Positions 17,430 to 25,694 of a DNA stretch of 64,000 nucleotides are shown piece by piece. The DNA is from Hungatella sp. UBA4396 (GTDB lineage: Bacteria > Bacillota > Clostridia > Lachnospirales > Lachnospiraceae), in NCBI GenBank assembly GCA_002389905.1, contig DGRE01000058.1, positions 1-64,000 of the forward strand. The letters run 5' to 3'. Below the pieces are notes generated by a model. It saw nothing but the letters and a program-made list of their open reading frames with translations, searched no databases and had not been told where the DNA came from. Each line of letters opens with the position of its first letter. Position 1 is the stretch's first letter. The translations under genes were made by a program, and so were the position numbers.

Positions 17430-17507
17430 ATGGTATCATGGACTGAATTATTTGCATTTGTTACCATGCTTTGTGCCATTATTACACTTGTTAAGCACAA
17501 AAAATAG
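17430..17507 (+). CDS. Type I toxin-like 25-residue membrane peptide (holin-like)
   Basis: A 26-codon reading frame starts at ATG 17430 with a strong GGAGG 9 bases upstream. The peptide begins MVSWTELF, continues with a hydrophobic helix of about 15 residues, and ends in a basic KHKK tail. This is the pattern of small holin-like type I toxins of Firmicutes (TxpA, BsrG, Fst kinds). The stop codon lies inside the arm of the shared terminator. The mRNA 5' region contains GAGCCGAA, a GGCG/CGCC hairpin and CCGCC, a layout repeated in the opposing RNA. Function is inferred from architecture only. Confidence 0.65.
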   Translation: MVSWTELFAFVTMLCAIITLVKHKK

Positions 17508-17543
17508 CGCCCCTGTCCTGGTAAGATAAGGCGCTATTTTTAG
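17499..17543. terminator. Bidirectional terminator shared by toxin mRNA and antisense RNA
   Basis: AAAAATAGCGCC (17500-17511) pairs with GGCGCTATTTTT (17530-17541). The stem has A/T-runs on both flanks, so it can terminate transcription from either side. The two convergent RNAs therefore overlap, and are complementary, through this hairpin. Confidence 0.85.
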
Positions 17544-17594
17544 CTACATAAATACCGGCGGCTAGGCTGTATCTAGCTTTCGGCTCTCTTGTTA
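17503..17594 (-). ncRNA. Antisense RNA, candidate type I antitoxin
   Basis: A minus-strand promoter at 17600-17628 would start an RNA of about 90 bases near 17594. It would end at the bidirectional hairpin, overlapping the 3' end of the toxin mRNA. Its 5' part reads GAGCCGAA, a GCTAG/CTAGC hairpin, then CCGCC, echoing the toxin mRNA 5' layout although on the other strand. 3'-overlap antisense pairing resembles txpA/RatA and bsrG/SR4. Inference from architecture. Confidence 0.6.
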
Positions 17595-17599
17595 AGTAT

Positions 17600-17628
17600 A
17601 TTATATGTCAATTCTCCTTATTTGTCAA
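17600..17628 (-). promoter_or_regulatory. Consensus promoter of the antisense RNA
   Basis: A perfect TTGACA (17623-17628), a 17-base spacer and a perfect TATAAT (17600-17605) lie on the minus strand. This is stronger than anything in front of the toxin. Confidence 0.8.
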
Positions 17629-17738
17629 GGTTGAAGGAAAAGCGTCTTTTAGCCTTGGGTTTGTGAATCAACTTGATATGCAGGCATATCCGCTTGATTC
17701 ATTTGTATACAAATATGAAAAATTGAGGTAAAACACCA

Positions 17739-19142
17739 GTGATACACTCTCTTTACTACAAATTCATCCTTGGCTACCTGCTGTTCGGCCTTTTAGGATT
17801 CGTATCCATTGCCACCTTTTCCTCTGAAATCACGGACCGTTATCTGCTCCGCCAGCATTCGGAAAGCCTGTATGACGAAGCCAACCAGATTGCGTCCTCT
17901 TACAGCGGCATGTATCAGGGAAAAAACAGATATCTTTCTTCTTATCCTGAAATGTTAAAAGAAATCGGTTATCTCCATGCCCAAATCTGGATTATGGACC
18001 GTCAGGGCAAGGTGGTGGCAGACAGCAGGACTCCGGGAATAGAGGGGCAGGTCATCGAAGACTTTGACCCCACCTTTATGGGGAATAAATCCTATACCAT
18101 AGGAAATTATTATAACCAGTTTCCGGAAGAGGTGTTAAGCGTCCATGCGCCCATTACAGGAAATTATACTACCTACGGATACGTGGCGGTCCATCTTCCC
18201 ATATCTTATTTAAGAGCGGAGCGGGATGGAATTTTAAATATTATCTACATTTCATCTGCCGTCTTATTCGGCCTTTCCCTGATCATCCTTCTGGTGTTTA
18301 CGAGAACCGTTTACTTCCCTCTCAAGAAGATTACGGCTGGAGCCAACGAATACGCCCAGGGAAATCTGACCCATCACATTGGAGTCAATACCAGGGATGA
18401 AATGGGTTATCTGGCGGGCACCCTCAACTACATGTCGGACGAGATGAACAAAATGGACGAGTACCAGAAAACCTTTATTGCCAATGTCTCCCACGACTTC
18501 CGCTCTCCCTTGACCTCCATCAAGGGATATCTGGAAGCAATTCTGGACGGAACCATTCCGCCGGAGCTGTATGAGAAATATTTAACACGGGTTATATCAG
18601 AAACAGAGAGGCTTAACAGCCTGACTCATGGCCTTTTAACCCTTAATTCCCTGGACAGCAAGGGATATTTAAACCGTACTAATTTTGATATCAACCGGGT
18701 CATCAAGGACACGGCTGCTTCCTTTGAAGGCACCTGTAATGAGAAAAACATCACCTTTGACCTGACCTTTTCTGATAACATTCAGATGGTTTACGGGGAC
18801 CTTGGAAAGATTCAGCGGGTTCTTTACAACTTAATCGATAATGCCATCAAGTTCAGCCATCGTGATTCCACCATTCACATCCAGGCCTCGGGGAAATATG
18901 AAAAGATTTTTGTTTCCATCAAGGACACCGGAATCGGAATCCCCAAAGAAAGCCTAAAGAAAATCTGGGATCGGTTTTACAAGACGGATTTGTCCAGAGG
19001 AAAGGATAAGAAGGGGACGGGGCTTGGACTTGCCATTGTCAAGGAAATCATCCAGTCTCACGGGGAAAACATCGATGTGGTCAGTACGGAAGGGGTTGGG
19101 TCTGAATTTATATTCAGCCTGCCCAAAGCTTCTAATCTATAA
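17739..19142 (+). CDS. Two-component sensor histidine kinase
   Basis: The 467-residue kinase has TM1 (about 7-29), a ~135-residue extracellular sensor with a Cache/PAS-like look (AQIWIMDRQGKVVADSR), TM2 (about 165-188), HAMP (about 190-243), HisKA with NVSHDFRSPLTSIKGY (His about 252) and HATPase_c (NLIDNAIKFS, DTGIGIP, GTGLGLAIVKE). It starts at GTG, with GAGG 10 bases upstream. It is the probable partner of the regulator at 16624, separated from it by the toxin-antitoxin insert; a separate promoter for it was not found. Confidence 0.9.
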   Translation: MIHSLYYKFILGYLLFGLLGFVSIATFSSEITDRYLLRQHSESLYDEANQIASSYSGMYQGKNRYLSSYPEMLKEIGYLHAQIWIMDRQGKVVADSRTPGIEGQVIEDFDPTFMGNKSYTIGNYYNQFPEEVLSVHAPITGNYTTYGYVAVHLPISYLRAERDGILNIIYISSAVLFGLSLIILLVFTRTVYFPLKKITAGANEYAQGNLTHHIGVNTRDEMGYLAGTLNYMSDEMNKMDEYQKTFIANVSHDFRSPLTSIKGYLEAILDGTIPPELYEKYLTRVISETERLNSLTHGLLTLNSLDSKGYLNRTNFDINRVIKDTAASFEGTCNEKNITFDLTFSDNIQMVYGDLGKIQRVLYNLIDNAIKFSHRDSTIHIQASGKYEKIFVSIKDTGIGIPKESLKKIWDRFYKTDLSRGKDKKGTGLGLAIVKEIIQSHGENIDVVSTEGVGSEFIFSLPKASNL

Positions 19143-19178
19143 TTTTTTTAAACTCAAACTCTTTCTCCCTTCATATTT

Positions 19179-19208
19179 CCGCCGTATGTACTATTCTCCA
19201 TACGGCGG
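19179..19208. terminator. Terminator between convergent kinase and fumarate reductase genes
   Basis: CCGCCGTATG (19179-19188) pairs perfectly with CATACGGCGG (19199-19208) around a 10-base loop, followed on the plus strand by TTTCTTATCTTTT. It separates the kinase gene from the convergent flavoprotein gene and may serve both. Confidence 0.75.
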
Positions 19209-19269
19209 TTTCTTATCTTTTACAAGCAGCCAGAACAGATTCTCTGGCACACATTTTTTTAATCCGGGA

Positions 19270-21102
19270 TTATTTTGCTTTCTCAAGAGCTGCTGCAATC
19301 GCCTCTTTGATTCCATCGGAAGTTCTGGTTGCACCAGATACCCCATCCACCGAAACAGTCTGTGTTTTGATAACGGAAGCAATAACAGCTTTTTCAGCCG
19401 CCTCATAGATTCCCGGTGTCTCAGCATGATCCGTCAGATTTACAGCCGTCACACTGCCACTTTCCACTAACACCTCTACGGTAATATCTCCATTGTTTCC
19501 CTTTCCAGTTCCAGTATAGGTTCCATCTTTGTAATTACCCTTTACTTCTGGCTCTACCGCTTCTTCTTCCTGTGCCAGATTCATGGTTGCCTCTGTAAAT
19601 CCACCATCTTCCATAACGTAATCATATGCCCTGCTTCCGGCTAATCTTCCAAATACGACAATATCTGTTACTGCATTTCCTCCCAGGCGGTTTGCTCCAT
19701 GGACACCTCCAACCACTTCACCAGCTGCAAACAGGCCTGGTATTTTACTGCCATCTTCTTTTAATACCTGAGAGTCTGTATCAATCTTTACACCACCCAT
19801 GGTATGATGAACAGCCGGTGCACACAGCCCTGCATAGTAAGGCGGTTTGTTCATAGGCACTTCCATGCTCTCTCTTCCAAATTCAGCATCAATTCCTTCG
19901 GATTGGAAAACTGCATACTGTTCCAGTGTTTTCTTAAGCTGATCCTTGTCAACACCTATGGCTTCTGCCAATTCCTCCGGCGTATTCCCCTGTGTAATAA
20001 TACCCTTTTCAATATAACTCTCGATAGCAGATAAGCTTTCTCTTACACTTTGGTCAAATACGATAAAGCAGGTGCCTCCCTCCTGATTTAAGATGGCCTC
20101 TGAAACTATATCTCTGGTTTCCAGTTCATTAACAAAACGATGGCCGGTTTGATTAACTAAAATTGCTCCGTTTCCACGTACCCCTTCTGTGTACATGGTG
20201 GTAGTATCCGGATTAACCGTAGGGTGAGTCTGAATCTGATCCATATCTGCAAACCCTGCTTTCAGCTCTTCCATCATGGCAATTCCATCACCTGTCGCTC
20301 CGAGATGATTGGTGGTGAAAAAACCATCTAACTCCTTTTTATATCTCACTACCATTTCAGAATTTGCTCCAAATCCTCCTGTTGCCAGAATCACTGCTTT
20401 ACAGGAAATTGTATAAGGTTCTCCTCCCTTTGTTACAGCCTGCACTCCCTGTACTGCTCCTTTTTCATCCAGTAAAATATGTACTGCTTCTGTTTCCAGG
20501 AAGACAGGTACTTCCAGCTCCTTTAGTTTTGCATTAAGAGCCTTTACAAGCATAGGACCTACTGCGGAAGTATCGGAGGGACGATGAATTCTTTTGACAC
20601 TAGCTCCGCCAAACTGACCTACTACCGATAAATCTCCGCCTATTTCATTTACCCACGCAACTGCCTCCCCAGACTGTTCCGCCATCACCTGCACAAGCTC
20701 GGGATCATTTAAATTTTTGCCGCCCTTCATGGTATCTTCCACAAACAGTTCAATGGAATCTTCAATTCCCTCTGCCGCCTGGTAGGGGGTTTCGGCTGCA
20801 TTGAGACCACCTGTGGCGCGGACCGTGTTTCCTCCTGTTATTGGCATTTTCTCCAATACAACAAGATTTGTTGCTCCTTTCTGTACCGCTTCAACGGCGG
20901 CTGTCATACCAGCTCCTCCAGCTCCGATTATGACAATATCTGCCTGCTTCTCTTTTTCCGGCTCAACTTCTGCAACAGCTTCCTGGACATTCTTTTCCTT
21001 TTCTGATTTGTTTAAACGGGTATGAAACGAACCAGAAAATGCAATCACAGCTGCAGCCGCTGCAACCATGGCAGCAAAACCTATTAATTTTCCTTTTTTC
21101 AT
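19270..21102 (-). CDS. Membrane-anchored fumarate reductase flavoprotein with FMN-binding domain
   Basis: The 610-residue protein has an N-terminal signal anchor (about 7-24), FAD-binding IIGAGGAGM (about 58-66) and the succinate dehydrogenase/fumarate reductase catalytic fold. Active-site blocks are TEGVRGNGAILVNQTGHRF, VHHTMGGVKID and GANRLGGNAVTD. The C-terminal domain has DGVSGATRTS (586-595), where Thr about 592 fits the ApbE flavinylation motif for covalent FMN. This matches secreted Gram-positive fumarate/urocanate-type reductases that take electrons at the cell surface. Fumarate is the likeliest acceptor given the malate genes upstream. AAGGAG precedes the ATG. Confidence 0.88.
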   Translation of the reverse strand: MKKGKLIGFAAMVAAAAAVIAFSGSFHTRLNKSEKEKNVQEAVAEVEPEKEKQADIVIIGAGGAGMTAAVEAVQKGATNLVVLEKMPITGGNTVRATGGLNAAETPYQAAEGIEDSIELFVEDTMKGGKNLNDPELVQVMAEQSGEAVAWVNEIGGDLSVVGQFGGASVKRIHRPSDTSAVGPMLVKALNAKLKELEVPVFLETEAVHILLDEKGAVQGVQAVTKGGEPYTISCKAVILATGGFGANSEMVVRYKKELDGFFTTNHLGATGDGIAMMEELKAGFADMDQIQTHPTVNPDTTTMYTEGVRGNGAILVNQTGHRFVNELETRDIVSEAILNQEGGTCFIVFDQSVRESLSAIESYIEKGIITQGNTPEELAEAIGVDKDQLKKTLEQYAVFQSEGIDAEFGRESMEVPMNKPPYYAGLCAPAVHHTMGGVKIDTDSQVLKEDGSKIPGLFAAGEVVGGVHGANRLGGNAVTDIVVFGRLAGSRAYDYVMEDGGFTEATMNLAQEEEAVEPEVKGNYKDGTYTGTGKGNNGDITVEVLVESGSVTAVNLTDHAETPGIYEAAEKAVIASVIKTQTVSVDGVSGATRTSDGIKEAIAAALEKAK

Positions 21103-21303
21103 ATCTTTCTCCTTACATTTTCTTTGTCAATGACATTATTATTAAAACTTTAACAAAAATTTAACACACATCATATAACTTAAAAAGATTTGGAATATAA
21201 AAAAGAACTTTTGTAAGTAAAAAAACGAAGGGATAAACCTCTTATTCAGCAATTCCTCAGCTTCCTGGCTTTACAGTGGACGTTTTCCCTGAGATATCAT
21301 AAA

Positions 21304-21386
21304 ATCCTCCAAAAAAGTATATTTTTCATAATAATCGTCATTCTGAAAAAAGCAATTATTATATAAAAAAACCTTTATTGGAGGAT
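21304..21386. repeat. 9-bp inverted repeat in the malate carrier-fumarate reductase gap
   Basis: ATCCTCCAA (21304-21312) and TTGGAGGAT (21378-21386) are perfect complements, 65 bases apart. Between them lie A/T-rich ATAAT/ATTAT blocks that could pair too. On the minus strand one arm supplies a GGAGG followed by ATG and a 9-codon frame ending in TAA near 21276. The rest of this 308-base gap (21103-21410) holds no recognisable gene. The repeat may be a weak attenuator or mRNA-processing hairpin within the operon. Confidence 0.35.
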
Positions 21387-21410
21387 CTGTTTATATCCTT
21401 TTAACTATAT

Positions 21411-22712
21411 TTAAAATAATATCTGAGTCAGGATACTTGCTACAATCAGAATAAGTGCACCGCAGATTCTGGTTGCAATCTGGGCAAATGGCAGAAGTTC
21501 CATTCTTTTAGCCGCTGAAAGAACCGCAATATCCCCTGTTCCGCCCATATTTGTAGTACAAAGCCCTGCCGTAATTGCAGACTCTACCGGATAAAAACCA
21601 ACCAGATGGCCACCAATTCCAGCACCTACTGAAACACTTCCTACTACTACAAAAACAAGAAGGAGATACATAGGACTTACTGCCTTAACTACTGCTCCTA
21701 AATCAATCATGGAAATTCCAATTCCCACTAAAAGAGCACTGGTCCAGTTCTTCATAACAAACTGTGACCACTGACGTGCTGAATCTTCAAACTTAGCAGG
21801 AATGAAACCACCACCCTTACTGACAGCCACCAGAATAATCATCCATGCATAAGAATGTACCGCTGGAACAAATTTATTAATAATAACCCCCATTAAAAAG
21901 AAAACCATTGCGGTGATCATTCCAATTCCCAATTCTTCCAGACTGACAGAAGAGTTGTTTTTTTCGCTCATTTCAGAATTATGATTCCTCATGAGAAGAC
22001 CGTTTCCAGTTAAGCCGGGTTTTATATCTCCCAGTTTTGCAAGCAATCCTGCCCCCACAATTGCCATTACATTCCCCAAAGTAGATGCCGGTATCATCCT
22101 TGATATGATGGCTGCTGAATCTGTATGAAGAGCTTCCGCATACATGCTCGATAAAGGAACCACTCCCGCTCCCATTCCGCCTCCCATCATGGGGATTGCC
22201 ACATACATAACCGCATCCACAAATCCATATCCGACCAAAGTTCCTACCACACCAACACTTAATATTGCTAAACTCATTGCGCATAGTGCAACTGGCAGAA
22301 ACCGCACTGCTGCTTTTAACAGAAGAGACCTGTCCATACCAAGAATACTTCCTGTAATCAAAGCAGCTATGTAGAAATTCAAAAAACCGGTTTTGTTCAT
22401 AAATTGATCTACGTTTTCCACTATATCTTCCGAAATCAAACCACTATAAACCAGAGCAGCAGAAGCAAAGATACACACAATCGCTCCTCCGCCCAAAAAG
22501 GTTTTGACAATAGGAAGATTATTTCCAATGATATTAAAAAGCCCTCCTAATATCATCATAACCAGCAATGCACCGATCATTCCCGAAGGAAGCCACTTCA
22601 CTGCAATAGAAACCCCGGTAATTATGGTAAAGGCCAGATAAATAGGCAATGGAATTCCGGATATTTTAATATTCATAGCAGGAAAGTCCAAAGTACTTTT
22701 TTTGTTTTCCAT
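21411..22712 (-). CDS. maeP: 2-hydroxycarboxylate (malate/citrate) carrier, 2HCT family
   Basis: The 433-residue protein has about eleven hydrophobic segments and the two re-entrant loop signatures of the CitS/CimH/MaeP family: PMMGGGMGAG in the N-half and IGGHLVGFYPVESAI ... TTNMGGTGD in the C-half. It imports 2-hydroxycarboxylates such as L-malate with Na+ or H+. It begins one base after the malic enzyme stop, so the two are one operon. Substrate assignment to malate rests on the malic enzyme neighbour; citrate cannot be excluded, though no citrate lyase is here. Confidence 0.88.
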   Translation of the reverse strand: MENKKSTLDFPAMNIKISGIPLPIYLAFTIITGVSIAVKWLPSGMIGALLVMMILGGLFNIIGNNLPIVKTFLGGGAIVCIFASAALVYSGLISEDIVENVDQFMNKTGFLNFYIAALITGSILGMDRSLLLKAAVRFLPVALCAMSLAILSVGVVGTLVGYGFVDAVMYVAIPMMGGGMGAGVVPLSSMYAEALHTDSAAIISRMIPASTLGNVMAIVGAGLLAKLGDIKPGLTGNGLLMRNHNSEMSEKNNSSVSLEELGIGMITAMVFFLMGVIINKFVPAVHSYAWMIILVAVSKGGGFIPAKFEDSARQWSQFVMKNWTSALLVGIGISMIDLGAVVKAVSPMYLLLVFVVVGSVSVGAGIGGHLVGFYPVESAITAGLCTTNMGGTGDIAVLSAAKRMELLPFAQIATRICGALILIVASILTQILF

Positions 22713-22713
22713 C

Positions 22714-23883
22714 TTATTTTACTACCCCCTGCTCCACAGCTTTTTGTTTCACCGCTTCTGATACCCCTTTTGCAACACGTTCATCGAAGGCACCTGGTAT
22801 GATGTATTCTTCTGTCAGCTCTTCTTCCTTTATAATTCCTGCAATTGCATAAGCAGCCGCGATCTTCATCTCTTCGGTAATGTCCGTGGCCCTTGCATCA
22901 AGGGCTCCGCGGAAGATTCCCGGAAATACCAGCACATTGTTAATCTGATTGGGGAAATCGGACCGCCCTGTTGCAAAAATCCTCGCTCCGCCCTTTTTTG
23001 CTTCCTCAGGCATGATTTCAGGTGTTGGATTTGCCATCGCAAATACAATAGCATCCTTTGCCATAGAAGCAATCATCTGGGACGTAACCACCCCGGGAGC
23101 TGAGACTCCGATAAAGATATCTCTTCCTTCCATGATATCTTTTAAACTTCCTCTTTTATTTTCTGAGTTTGTAACCTGAGCCATGGTCTTCTGGGCATCA
23201 TTCATCCACTCTTCCCCTTCTGCCAGCGCTCCCTTTTTATCAACCAGAATAATATCCTTCATTCCGATGTTTAATAAGAGTTTGCAGATTGAAATACCCG
23301 CAGAGCCAGCTCCATTGATAACCGTTTTTACCTCCTCAATTTTCTTTCCCACTACCTTTAAGGCATTAATAATTCCGGCTGATACCACAATTGCAGTTCC
23401 ATGCTGATCATCATGAAATACCGGAATATCCAACTCTTCCTTCAAACGGCGTTCTATCTCAAAACATCTGGGAGCTGAAATATCTTCCAGATTAATTCCT
23501 CCAAAACCAGGCGCCAGATAGCGGACGGTTTTAATAATCTCCTCCGTATCTTTTGTATCCAGACAAATAGGGAATGCATCCACTCCGCCAAAAGTTTTAA
23601 AAAGAATCGATTTTCCCTCCATTACCGGCATTGCTGCTTCCGGACCAATATCACCTAACCCCAGCACCGCTGTTCCGTCTGTAACTACAGCCACCAGATT
23701 CCCTTTTGCAGTATATCGGTATACTTGGGATTTATCATCTCTGATTTTTCTGCATGGCTCTGCCACACCCGGTGTATATGCAGTGCTCAAATCCTCTCTG
23801 CTTTTCACGTCTACCTTTGAGATAACTTCTATTTTGCCTTTGTTTTTTTCGTGCAGCTCCAGTGCAAGCTTGTTATAATCCAT
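22714..23883 (-). CDS. maeE: NAD(P)-dependent malic enzyme
   Basis: The 389-residue enzyme oxidatively decarboxylates malate to pyruvate and CO2. The substrate domain contains AYTPGVAEPC, GLGDIGPEAAMPVMEGK and FHDDQHGTA. The Rossmann domain contains INGAGSAGIS, then VDKKG, and the late block ATGRSDFPNQINNVLVFPG is a malic-enzyme hallmark. Length fits the short bacterial class. It is the first gene of an operon with the 2HCT carrier and is divergent from the two-component genes. This arrangement parallels the maePE/maeKR locus of Lactobacillus casei. Confidence 0.93.
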   Translation of the reverse strand: MDYNKLALELHEKNKGKIEVISKVDVKSREDLSTAYTPGVAEPCRKIRDDKSQVYRYTAKGNLVAVVTDGTAVLGLGDIGPEAAMPVMEGKSILFKTFGGVDAFPICLDTKDTEEIIKTVRYLAPGFGGINLEDISAPRCFEIERRLKEELDIPVFHDDQHGTAIVVSAGIINALKVVGKKIEEVKTVINGAGSAGISICKLLLNIGMKDIILVDKKGALAEGEEWMNDAQKTMAQVTNSENKRGSLKDIMEGRDIFIGVSAPGVVTSQMIASMAKDAIVFAMANPTPEIMPEEAKKGGARIFATGRSDFPNQINNVLVFPGIFRGALDARATDITEEMKIAAAYAIAGIIKEEELTEEYIIPGAFDERVAKGVSEAVKQKAVEQGVVK

Positions 23884-23943
23884 ATTTTTCGCCTTTTACC
23901 CTTTCTTTAACTCTTTAATATAGTTTTTATATTATCACTGATT

Positions 23944-23969
23944 ATGTTCTTTTAACATCTTGTGAACAT
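23944..23969. promoter_or_regulatory. Dyad in the divergent malate control region
   Basis: ATGTTC (23944-23949) and GAACAT (23964-23969) form a 6-bp inverted repeat with a 14-base A/T-rich spacer. It lies between malic enzyme (starting leftwards at 23883) and the sensor kinase (starting at 24078). It is a candidate operator for the CitB-type regulator encoded downstream. The remaining intergenic DNA is very A/T-rich with several poor -10 candidates. Confidence 0.35.
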
Positions 23970-24077
23970 TATTAAAGACTTATGTAGGTAAAGAAAACAC
24001 ATTATAAATTAATCGATATTTGTTGATTTTCCGCTCTACTTCTCATACAATAAAAGATATCAGGAGGGAGGTATGGC

Positions 24078-25694
24078 ATGAAAGAGAAACCATTGGAATA
24101 CCAGATATATGTTTCCCAAGTCTTTAGCATAATCCTTGCAATTTTGCTGTCCTTAGGTGTGTCTCTGCATTATAATCTGGTCACAAACAAAAATTCTCTG
24201 GATATGAATATTAAAAACGCCGGTATCTTTATCTCCAGAATGCCTGGAGTTGCAGATATGCTAAAAAAAGAACAGCCGTCGGAATCCTTTAACAAATACA
24301 TGGATATGCTGATTGAGGAACTGGATTATATTGATGTTGTTACTATCTGTAATAATGACAGCATCCGTTTTTATCATAACAATAAGGCACTGATCGGAAA
24401 AAGCTTTGTAGGCGGTGATGAAGCTCCCATTTTAAATGGTTCTTTTCCATATATCACAAATGGAAAAGGAACCCTTGGAAGCCAGCGCCGTGCATTCTTT
24501 TCCATAACGGATGACCAGGGTAAAATTCTTGGCTTTGTAATGGTCTCTGTACTGACTGCTAACATTTTCCAGAGCACGAGAAACATTCTTATTGTTTTTT
24601 CCCTTTTAGCTCTGGTACTTCTTTCCATTGGCTTTATTATTTCCAGAATATTATATAACCGGCTGAAAACAATTCTTTTGGGTTATAGACCTGAAGAATT
24701 CCGTAAGATTCATATTGAAAGGAAAGAAGTCCTTGACGCCCTGGATGAAGGAATCTTTGCCATTAATGCCAAAGGAGAATTGAGCCTGATCAATGAATCA
24801 GCAAAAAAAATACTGGATCTGGATACCATGCCTGAATACGGAACACTACTTACGGAACTTTATCCGGAAACAAAACTTCCTCATGTCCTTCAGACAGGTA
24901 TACCGGAATATAATATCAGTCTTATGATAAAAGGAAAGCACATTATATCAAACAGGATACCCATTATAGAAAACGGAAAAACAGCAGGTGCTGTATCCAT
25001 CTTCCGCAACAAAACGGAATACACCCGTCTGGCAGAGGAACTGACGGGAGCACGGTACATGGTGGAAACACTTCGTTCATTAAACCATGAGTTTAAAAAT
25101 AAGCTTCATGTAATCCTGGGCTTTATCGAAATGGGACATCCGGAGAAAGTAACTGATTTTATCATTAACATAAGTATGTCATCTACTCTGGCTATTAATG
25201 AGGTAACAAAACAAATACAGGTTTCCAGCATAGCCGCCCTTTTAATCGGGAAGATTATTCGTGCCAATGAGCTGGGCATCAGCCTCACCATCAAGCCGGA
25301 CAGCTTCTGTGCAGAGTCAGAACTTCATCTGCCTGTAGATTTATATATTACCATTCTGGGGAATCTAATTGAAAATTCAATTGAAGAATTAAATGACCAA
25401 AGCTGCTCCATTAAAGAAATTAATGTGGGAATCAATATATGGCAATCCGGAAGCATACTTTCGGTTGATGACACCGGAAAGGGAATCCCTGCTGACATAC
25501 AAGATAAAATCTTTGAAAGAGGATTTTCCACAAAGGGGGAGGGACGCGGATCTGGTATGTTCCTTATCAACAAGCTGGTATCCCAGCATCACGGAACCAT
25601 TGAGATGGCGTCTGAAGAAAATACCGGTACTTCATTTACTATCACATTTGCAGAGGAGGAATATCATGTATCAGGTAATAATTATAGAAGATGA
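24078..25694 (+). CDS. maeK: CitA/DcuS-type sensor histidine kinase (MaeK-like)
   Basis: The 538-residue kinase has TM1 (about 13-31), an extracellular single-Cache domain (about 35-165), TM2 (about 169-190), a cytoplasmic PAS (about 216-315), the CitA-family phosphoacceptor block LRSLNHEFKNKLHVILGF (His about 337) and a GHKL ATPase (NLIENSIEEL, DDTGKGIP, GRGSGMFLI). The family senses C4 and C6 carboxylates. Divergence from malic enzyme makes malate the likely ligand. GGAGG lies upstream of the ATG. It overlaps its regulator gene by 29 bases. Confidence 0.9.
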   Translation: MKEKPLEYQIYVSQVFSIILAILLSLGVSLHYNLVTNKNSLDMNIKNAGIFISRMPGVADMLKKEQPSESFNKYMDMLIEELDYIDVVTICNNDSIRFYHNNKALIGKSFVGGDEAPILNGSFPYITNGKGTLGSQRRAFFSITDDQGKILGFVMVSVLTANIFQSTRNILIVFSLLALVLLSIGFIISRILYNRLKTILLGYRPEEFRKIHIERKEVLDALDEGIFAINAKGELSLINESAKKILDLDTMPEYGTLLTELYPETKLPHVLQTGIPEYNISLMIKGKHIISNRIPIIENGKTAGAVSIFRNKTEYTRLAEELTGARYMVETLRSLNHEFKNKLHVILGFIEMGHPEKVTDFIINISMSSTLAINEVTKQIQVSSIAALLIGKIIRANELGISLTIKPDSFCAESELHLPVDLYITILGNLIENSIEELNDQSCSIKEINVGINIWQSGSILSVDDTGKGIPADIQDKIFERGFSTKGEGRGSGMFLINKLVSQHHGTIEMASEENTGTSFTITFAEEEYHVSGNNYRR

